Program-made: the position numbers and the translations under genes | Assembly: GCA_028281485.1 (NCBI GenBank) | Contig: JANQJT010000195.1 | Location: 1 to 11,854, forward strand | DNA length: 11,854 bases | Direction: 5' to 3' | Source of the DNA: Phycisphaeraceae bacterium | GTDB taxonomy: Bacteria; Planctomycetota; Phycisphaerae; Phycisphaerales; Zrk34 | The notes under the pieces: model-generated | What the model was told of the DNA's origin: nothing | Databases searched by the model: none | Seen by the model: only the letters and a program-made list of their open reading frames with translations | In this document: piece by piece, positions 7,189 through 11,854 of the stretch | How the letters are laid out: each line of letters starts with the position of its first letter | Numbering within the stretch: position 1 is the stretch's first letter

Positions 7189-7932
7189 TCATCGACGACG
7201 CACCAGCGCCGCCGCGCCCAGCCCCAGCAGCGCCAGGCTGGTCGGCTCGGGCACCGTGGCCGGCCCAGAAGCCCCGCCAAGATCGTCACCAACACCTCGG
7301 CATTCTTGTCCAACTCGTGCGCCAGGCACACACGATACGTCCGACATACAGCACGCGATCCGTCGCCTGATCATTTCCTCTACCAGCCGGCGTTGTTGCA
7401 GTCCCATCACCAGCCGGTTGCGTTGCAGCCGCATTATCACCCGACGTCGCCCCTGCCGGCGCGAGCGTCAGCTCCAATACATTCTCCAACTTTTTCGGCA
7501 CATCGGCATTGCTATTCAACAACACCAGCGCGCTGCTCTTCCCTGATTCACGTTCCAGCTTACGCTACGCCTCCTCGATCTGGTGTTCAACCGCCAACAC
7601 CTCAGCCGAAGATGCGCTCACCAGTTCGTTACTAATGTGATTTTGAACCAGCCCGCGCGTCGCCTCCGCATCTTTATCCTTTAACGCCTTCTCCACCTCG
7701 GCCTCTAGTGATTGATTGTGCAATGCTGTGATTCGCGCACGAGCAGCTCGGATTTCCGCTTCACAAGCCACGCGTTCCGCCCGCACACTCCGCGCCGCCG
7801 ACTGGATCGTGTCTTCAGGCGAACGAATACCTGATGAAAACTCGAAACTCCGGTCCACCAGCGCACCAGCCAACATGAATTGTTGTGCACACTAAATACC
7901 CGGCACATTCCCACGATCCGTTTGTAACCCAT
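7189..7932 (-). pseudogene. Decayed PEP-CTERM protein gene
   Basis: The minus strand carries a gene broken across three frames. Its 3' end encodes a perfect PEP-CTERM tag (VPEPTSLALLGLGAAALVRRR, stop at 7191-7189). Reading upstream, the frame is lost in a C run (7272-7275); one extra base would join it to HELDKNAEVLVTILAG. It is lost again in a CA repeat (7327-7333); removing two bases would join VLYVGRIV to CLAHEL. A TAG at 7567-7565 interrupts HQIEEA / RKLERESG in one frame. The segment starting at ATG 7876 (MLAGALVDRSFEFSSG) is helical and charged, with alternating Ala, Glu and Arg suggesting a coiled coil. A plausible original start is ATG 7932 (MGYKRIVGMCRVFSV), with GGAGGAG before it, and a further frameshift near 7880-7890 would split the signal peptide. 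The original protein was probably 230-250 residues long. Sequencing error could explain the two repeat-run shifts, but not the nonsense codon as easily. Confidence 0.72.
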
Positions 7933-8621
7933 CGCTCCTCCGCGCCGCAAGACCGAATCTTTGAGATACGATGACTTTTTCACCACGCAACTGAAATCAC
8001 TTCGTCGCGATTCAATCATCTACCTCTACACGCGAACCGCATCACAGTGACAACTCTCTGTCACCACAAACACACATCAGCCCATGCCCCAACAACACAC
8101 ACGGGCCCGTGAAAACTCGCGTTCATCAAACTCAACAATGGAATCGAGGAGAATCGAACTCTCATCCCGCCACACAGACCACTGGGATTTCGCGAGACGC
8201 GGCGAAAATGCGCGAGAAAGATGTCACTCCCAACTCTCAAAGCAACGCCAGACCTCGCACGCAACCCGATCGATCCCGTTCCGCACACCAGGTCGTATCC
8301 TTACATGGATAGATTGTTCGATCTGCCCCACCTTCAAGACGAGGGACCTGGCCAGACCCAATCCCGCTCATCAAATCGGAAAGGATCGAAGCTATATAGC
8401 GACACGATTCCACACGAACCCCGTTTGCCGATCAGCGACCCATGACAGGCCGTCGCACACACGGGACCCGCCTTCAGCCACTCCAGAAGGTCGGATCGGC
8501 TCCCGGTTAATCAATGCGATGTGACGCATCCCCACTCTCAAAAACAGCTTACGATTGCATCAGGGCAGTCCTGCTAAAACAGAACCCTCTCATAGAATAT
8601 AATTCCCAAAGAACCAAAATA
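7933..8621. other. Intergenic region without intact gene
   Basis: About 690 bases without a credible coding region; the short ORFs on both strands lack domains and start signals. It contains a dyad GTGACA/TGTCAC (8047-8064), a 12-bp palindrome CACGGGCCCGTG (8100-8111) and a tRNA-T-arm-like fragment on the minus strand (8139-8170). The left part may hold the dead promoter of the decayed PEP-CTERM gene. No promoter could be recognised there. Confidence 0.6.
8139..8170 (-). other. tRNA or tmRNA 3'-end-like fragment (T-arm and acceptor strand)
   Basis: On the minus strand GAGAG-TTCGATT-CTCCT (8163-8147) has the loop sequence of a T-arm. Its stem has three Watson-Crick pairs next to the loop, one A-C mismatch and one G-U pair. 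It is followed by CGATTCC and A, in the position of an acceptor 3' strand and discriminator base. No D-arm, anticodon arm or matching 5' acceptor strand is found within 95 bases, so it is not a complete tRNA. A GGAATCG that could pair with the acceptor strand occurs 273 bases upstream (8411-8405), but no tmRNA hallmark lies between. Confidence 0.28.
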
Positions 8622-8641
8622 GTAATTGATACTCATTCTCA
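8622..8641 (+). promoter_or_regulatory. Fur-like operator overlapping the pseudopilin cassette promoter
   Basis: TGATACT-C-ATTCTCA (8627-8641) is a 7-1-7 inverted repeat that differs from the classical TGATAAT-N-ATTATCA Fur box at one position in each arm. The 19-base window 8622-8640 matches the enterobacterial Fur consensus at 14 of 19 positions by hand alignment. It covers the -35 box and most of the spacer of the promoter at 8626-8654, the usual position for repression by a ferric-uptake-type regulator. It could also be bound by a related metal sensor (Zur, Mur or PerR). Confidence 0.5.
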
Positions 8642-8654
8642 TTTTCAGTATACT
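8626..8654 (+). promoter_or_regulatory. Sigma-70-type promoter of the pseudopilin cassette
   Basis: TTGATA (8626-8631) and TATACT (8649-8654) are separated by exactly 17 bases and sit in an AT-rich patch within GC-rich DNA. Transcription would start near 8661, giving a leader of about 115 bases before ATG 8775. Confidence 0.6.
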
Positions 8655-8774
8655 CCGCGAAGTTCGTGGCTGCTGCGGTGCTCCGTGCCCGGTATTCCCC
8701 GGAAGGTCTGGGGAGGGGTGGCGATTGAGACGCTTCGGATGCCGAGGCCTGTCGCGAACCATGGAGATTCTGAT

Positions 8775-9566
8775 ATGCGTCGCGTTCTTTCTCACTCCGT
8801 TGCCCGTTCGGCTGCACGTCGTCGTGGCCTGACCCTGATCGAACTGGTCGTCGTGCTCACCATCCTGGTGGCGCTGGGCGCGATCCTCGTCCCGGTCGTG
8901 GGCAACGCCCTGACCCGCTCGCACCTGTCGACCTGCCTGACCAACTTCCCCGAAGTCACCAAGATGCTCATCCAGGCCGAGGCCACCCGCGGCACGCTCG
9001 GCGATGGTTGGACGAACCCCGTCGACGCTCCCGAGTTCGCGTCCCGCGCCGGCGCGCTCACCGATGACCAGATCGACGCGCTCGACGACCTGATGGCCCC
9101 CGGTGGCAACGCCACCGCCGGCACCGGCGAAGCCGTCTTCACCTCTATCGTTGCAACCACGCCCGGCTTTAACGTCACCTTCGAAAACGGCGTCACGCCA
9201 GGTGGTGGTGCGGCGCTCACCAATACCACCGACGTGGTCGTCCTGACCGCCGCCGATGCCGAGGGGCTTTACCTTCCGGCCGCCGGTGCGAACCAGCAGT
9301 ACGTCTTCTTCGCGATCGACAAGTCCTGGTCCCTGCTCGGCGACCTGACGTCCGAGCCCCCGGTTCACTTCGGTGACACCGAAGGCGCCCTCCCCCACCA
9401 GGTCTACTCCCGCTGGGGCGCGATCTTCCTGGTCGACAGCGGCGACGCCATTGCAGACAACGAGAACGGCTCCGCGGAGTTCAAGCGCGTCACTGTCCAC
9501 GTCGGCGGCGCCTTCGAAACCGCTGACAACCACTCCGGCGTCTACTGGCAGGAAGTCCACGAGTAA
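8775..9566 (+). CDS. Pseudopilin-like protein A, first gene of the cassette
   Basis: This 263-residue protein has an 18-residue basic leader ending in Gly18, then LTLIELVVVLTILVALGAIL (19-38) with the conserved Glu at +5, as in type II secretion pseudopilins. The globular part contains GTLGDGWTNP (73-82), an Asp-rich helix (97-107), an Ala/Gly/Thr-rich middle and a C-terminal beta-rich part (about 174-261) with QQYVFFAIDKSWSLLGDL and YSRWGAIFLVD. Its exact pseudopilin class cannot be assigned. The start at 8775 is chosen because TGGAGA precedes it by eight bases and gives a normal prepilin leader; the frame is open upstream to 8514 without any such features. It is followed by a terminator-like hairpin, so it may be the most abundant product of the unit. 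Codon use favours CTG for Leu, unlike the sigma/FecR region. Confidence 0.87.
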   Translation: MRRVLSHSVARSAARRRGLTLIELVVVLTILVALGAILVPVVGNALTRSHLSTCLTNFPEVTKMLIQAEATRGTLGDGWTNPVDAPEFASRAGALTDDQIDALDDLMAPGGNATAGTGEAVFTSIVATTPGFNVTFENGVTPGGGAALTNTTDVVVLTAADAEGLYLPAAGANQQYVFFAIDKSWSLLGDLTSEPPVHFGDTEGALPHQVYSRWGAIFLVDSGDAIADNENGSAEFKRVTVHVGGAFETADNHSGVYWQEVHE

Positions 9567-9621
9567 TCGCTGGACGCGTCGTTCCGCCACAAACGCGGAC
9601 AGCGACAACCCGACTGATTCA

Positions 9622-9654
9622 CCGATGCCGGGGGAAACCTCGGCATCGGCTTTA
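9622..9654 (+). terminator. Hairpin between pseudopilin genes A and B, probable partial terminator
   Basis: CCGATGCCG (9622-9630) pairs perfectly with CGGCATCGG (9641-9649), followed by CTTTATAAAAA. The T-run is short, so read-through into the downstream genes is likely. It lies 56 bases after gene A and 22 bases before gene B. Confidence 0.6.
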
Positions 9655-9675
9655 TAAAAAGGTTCACGACGGGCA

Positions 9676-10395
9676 ATGAACAGGATCCGTAACACAGCTC
9701 GTTGGCGAATCGCCAACCCAGACCAACACCGGTTGCGAACGCGGGGACTGACGCTGATCGAACTGGTGGTTGTCCTCGTGGTGCTGGTCGCGTTAGGCGC
9801 CGTACTCGTACCGCTCTTCGGCAACCTGGGAGAAGACTCCCGCGAGCAGGCGACCCGGGCCACACTGGCGCGAACGGCACAGGCAATCGTGGGCACCGGT
9901 GGGCACGAACAGCTGATGCGGTACGCAACCGATGCGAGCAATACCGCGTTCGGCGACGCCACCGGTCTGCCCTGGCCCGGCCCCGACGAAATCGGCGCTC
10001 GGCAGGATCACCCCCAACTGGTCTACCTGTTCCAGGCGCCCGTCGACGACGAAGGCCCCCCCGTCGTGCTGATGGATTACGACCCGGTGACGCGCATCGG
10101 CTGGAACGGGCCGTGGATCGATGTCACCACGGCAACGACCTATCAGATCGATGACGGCAACGGGTTTACGACTTCTTATGGTTTGAACGGCGACCTGGCT
10201 CCACTGGACGGATGGGGCAACCCCGTCGTGATCCAGCTTCCCAACGCGGACCCCGACGAAGCCGAAAACGTGCGACTGATCTCGGCCGGGCCGAACGGCG
10301 TGCTGGACACACCAGGCGATGTGCTGGAACCGAGCGCGGCGCAGAAGAACGACGACCTGGTGCTGTACCTGTACCGTGAGGACCCCAACCCATGA
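9676..10395 (+). CDS. GspG-like pseudopilin B
   Basis: This is a 239-residue protein. A 24-residue leader ends in Gly24, followed by LTLIELVVVLVVLVALGAVL (25-44), with Glu at +5. The globular part has the order of elements seen in GspG, the major pseudopilin of type II secretion: GWNGPW (142-147), LDGWGNPVVIQ (177-187, compare DPWGNPY in GspG) and LISAGPNGVLDTPGD (201-215, compare the SxGxDG loop that binds calcium in GspG). It is longer than GspG (about 140 residues) because of insertions before and between these elements. The start has only a weak ribosome site (ACGGGC). The stop codon overlaps the next start by ATGA, so B and C are translationally coupled. Confidence 0.85.
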   Translation: MNRIRNTARWRIANPDQHRLRTRGLTLIELVVVLVVLVALGAVLVPLFGNLGEDSREQATRATLARTAQAIVGTGGHEQLMRYATDASNTAFGDATGLPWPGPDEIGARQDHPQLVYLFQAPVDDEGPPVVLMDYDPVTRIGWNGPWIDVTTATTYQIDDGNGFTTSYGLNGDLAPLDGWGNPVVIQLPNADPDEAENVRLISAGPNGVLDTPGDVLEPSAAQKNDDLVLYLYREDPNP

Positions 10396-11456
10396 TCAGA
10401 GCGCCCCGTGCCAAAGCTTTCCGGGGGTATGGCTCGCGCCGCAGCGCCGCGGGTCTGACGCTGCTGGAACTGGTGGTGGTGCTGACGATTCTCGCGGCGC
10501 TGGGGACGGTGATGATCACGCAGACGACAAGCCTCACCAACGAGGCGCGCTACGAGCAGACGGTGCGGACGCTGGAGCAGTTGGAAGCGGCCGTGGTCGG
10601 CGACTCCGACCTGCGCGGCCCGGATGGACAGCGGCTGATCACGGGCTTTGTCGCGGACGTGGGACGACTGCCCGTGTCGCTGGATGAGTTGTGGTTGATC
10701 GGAAGCCTCAACGAGTTCGCAATAGACAAGTCGCCGACGGGTGACACGTCGCTCGCGGTGGCCGGTGGTTGGCGCGGCCCTTACCTGCGGCTACCCGTCG
10801 GGGCGAACGACCTGACCGACGGTTGGGGCAGACCGTTTGGAACATTTGACGAAGACGGTGAAACGATTGCATCGGGGCCCATCAAGATCGTGGGCAGCCT
10901 GGGGCCGACCGCGAGCATCGGCGGCACCAACTTCGAGCGTGACCTGCCTCTCGTCTTCGAAGCCACCGCGAACGCAGTAGACGGATCCACCGGGACCGCC
11001 GACATCGACGGGATCAGCAGCGCGGTACCCGCACGCTTTGAAGGACCCGTCAGCGTCAGCGGTGTGGAAGGCCCCGGAGGCGCAGACGCCGGAGACGATA
11101 CAAACTCAGGCTTAGCCAATTACGTCGTCATCCGCGTGTACGGCCCCAACCCGTCGACCGGCGGCGTGCAAACGCTCGCCCAATATGTTCAGGACGTTAG
11201 TACAACCCCGTCCGTAGGCGTGACGACACTCCCCGCTCTTGCCGCTCTTGGCGGCGGCGACTTGACGGTCGGACCACGGATCATTCGCGCGTATCAGGTG
11301 CCAAACGATCCGACGACGACGCCCGAACAGAATCTCGACCCAAGCGTGGCCAGCCCCCCGAATCCAGCCTATCGCTTGAGCGATCCGTTCTATTTTGTCA
11401 ATATCCCCGGCGGACTACCGCAACCGCTGCCAACGCTCGTGCTAGAGGTACCCTGA
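10392..11456 (+). CDS. GspG-like pseudopilin C with long C-terminal extension
   Basis: This 354-residue protein starts at ATG 10392, overlapping gene B by 4 bases. A 21-residue leader ends in Gly21, followed by LTLLELVVVLTILAALGTVM (22-41), with Glu at +5. A helical segment (50-70) continues the N-terminal helix. GGWRGPYLRLP (125-135) and LTDGWGRPFG (141-150) parallel the GspG core, and IKIVGSLGPTASIGGT (164-179) parallels the loop of protein B. Residues 185-354 form an extra domain rich in Gly, Pro, Thr and Val that I do not recognise. It contains YVVIRVYGPNP (244-254) and ends YFVNIPGGLPQPLPTLVLEV. Size and an added domain suggest a minor or tip pseudopilin, as GspK is in classical systems, but there is no sequence sign of GspK. 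Two bases separate its stop from the next start. Confidence 0.84.
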   Translation: MIRAPRAKAFRGYGSRRSAAGLTLLELVVVLTILAALGTVMITQTTSLTNEARYEQTVRTLEQLEAAVVGDSDLRGPDGQRLITGFVADVGRLPVSLDELWLIGSLNEFAIDKSPTGDTSLAVAGGWRGPYLRLPVGANDLTDGWGRPFGTFDEDGETIASGPIKIVGSLGPTASIGGTNFERDLPLVFEATANAVDGSTGTADIDGISSAVPARFEGPVSVSGVEGPGGADAGDDTNSGLANYVVIRVYGPNPSTGGVQTLAQYVQDVSTTPSVGVTTLPALAALGGGDLTVGPRIIRAYQVPNDPTTTPEQNLDPSVASPPNPAYRLSDPFYFVNIPGGLPQPLPTLVLEVP

Positions 11457-11458
11457 CG

Positions 11459-11854
11459 ATGCCTTCCCGACCCGACATGACGGTGATCATTCGCACGCAA
11501 GGCCTGCTCATGCGAGCCGATGTGCGCGCCGGAGCCGAGCCGTGGGTCAAGCGTTGGCCCAAGGATTGGCCGGACCTGACAGCGGCGGTCGCACACGCGC
11601 TGCGTGAGGAGGGACGATCCGGCCGACGCGTATGGGTGCTGGACCGCGAGGTCTGGCTTGGCGTAGTAGACCTTCCCAGCGGTGCCGTGGCGGGGTTGTC
11701 AGACAAAGACCTTGCTGACCCCGCAGCGTACGAGGCCGAGGCCATCAGTGATCTGCGGCCCAGCGATGCGGTGACCGCGGTGCAGCGGCGACGGATGGCC
11801 GATCATGAGGACCAGTTCCTGGTGTCCCAGGCCAGGCGTGTTGACGTCGCAGCG
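11459..11854 (+). CDS. Probable GspL/PilM-like assembly-platform protein (C-terminus outside window)
   Basis: The frame starting at ATG 11459 is open for 132 codons to the window edge, starting two bases after the stop of pseudopilin C. There is no signal peptide, so the start is cytoplasmic. TAAVAHALREEG (45-56) looks like a helix and VWVLDREVWLGVVDLP (61-76) like two beta strands. VAGLSDKDLADPAAYEAEAI (80-99) recalls the region in PilM and GspL actin-like folds where a helix follows LxxEEL and the FEAE element. DQFLVSQARRVDVAA (118-132) looks like the next strand. This likeness was judged by eye and is not strong. The position right after three pseudopilins, where platform genes usually lie, supports it. 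If the call is right, it is the cytoplasmic part that links the secretion ATPase to the inner-membrane platform. It could also be an unrelated cytoplasmic protein. Confidence 0.5.
   Translation, partial: MPSRPDMTVIIRTQGLLMRADVRAGAEPWVKRWPKDWPDLTAAVAHALREEGRSGRRVWVLDREVWLGVVDLPSGAVAGLSDKDLADPAAYEAEAISDLRPSDAVTAVQRRRMADHEDQFLVSQARRVDVAA

Noticed and set aside
8139..8411. A complete tmRNA on the minus strand
   Set aside because: The ends could pair over seven bases, but there is no tag-peptide frame with a typical Ala-rich end, no tRNA-like D-domain sequence after the 5' end, and the T-stem has a mismatch. Only a fragment is reported.
8514..8774. N-terminal extension of pseudopilin A to an upstream start
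   Set aside because: The extension would place about 87 residues before the prepilin leader, and the promoter at 8626-8654 lies inside it. The start at 8775 has a Shine-Dalgarno and gives a normal leader.
8574..9962. Long minus-strand ORF (462 codons) opposite pseudopilin genes A and B
   Set aside because: It lacks a start signal, any recognisable domain and a sensible composition. It is a mirror of the GC-rich plus-strand genes, which have clear prepilin features.

Overview
The window looks like chromosomal DNA of a planctomycete, most probably of the class Phycisphaerae. This is inferred from the gene families, not from any search. The DNA is GC-rich. It carries PEP-CTERM surface proteins, an ECF-type sigma factor directly followed by a FecR-domain membrane protein, large pseudopilin-like proteins with a FTLVELLVV-type N-terminus, and another pseudopilin cassette. 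This combination is typical of planctomycetes and related groups.

Layout, left to right. (a) 1-2403, minus strand: two secreted proteins. The upstream gene (1624-2403) encodes a complete PEP-CTERM protein. The downstream gene (1-1434, cut by the window edge) encodes an exported protein with an autotransporter-type beta-strand repeat. (b) 2404-3058: a 655-base AT-richer divergent spacer with no convincing gene. (c) 3059-6228, plus strand: sigma factor, FecR-like protein (4-base ATGA overlap) and a pseudopilin-like protein, closed by a strong intrinsic terminator at 6250-6279. (d) 6395-7027, minus strand: a SAM-dependent methyltransferase with its own terminator at 6332-6358. (e) 7189-7932, minus strand: a decayed PEP-CTERM gene with at least one nonsense codon and two clear frameshifts. 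(f) 7933-8621: no intact gene, a tRNA-T-arm-like fragment and small dyads. (g) 8626-11854, plus strand: a promoter with a Fur-like operator, three pseudopilin genes in a row and the start of a fourth gene resembling the GspL/PilM side of a type II secretion or type IV pilus assembly platform. This gene is cut by the right edge.

How the genes may work together. Region (c) reads as a surface-signalling unit: a sigma factor controlled by, or co-expressed with, a membrane FecR-like protein, plus a pseudopilin that may be exported through a type II/IV assembly machine. Region (g) is a separate type II secretion-like pseudopilin cassette. Its first gene is followed by a terminator-like hairpin, which would let one abundant pseudopilin and two scarcer ones be made from the same promoter. 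The second and third proteins carry GspG-like features (GPW/GPYL, then DGWGxP).

The most noteworthy observation is a near-consensus 7-1-7 Fur-type inverted repeat overlapping the -35 region and spacer of a strong sigma-70-like promoter upstream of the cassette. It suggests that this pseudopilin system is iron-regulated. The proposal rests on motif matching only.
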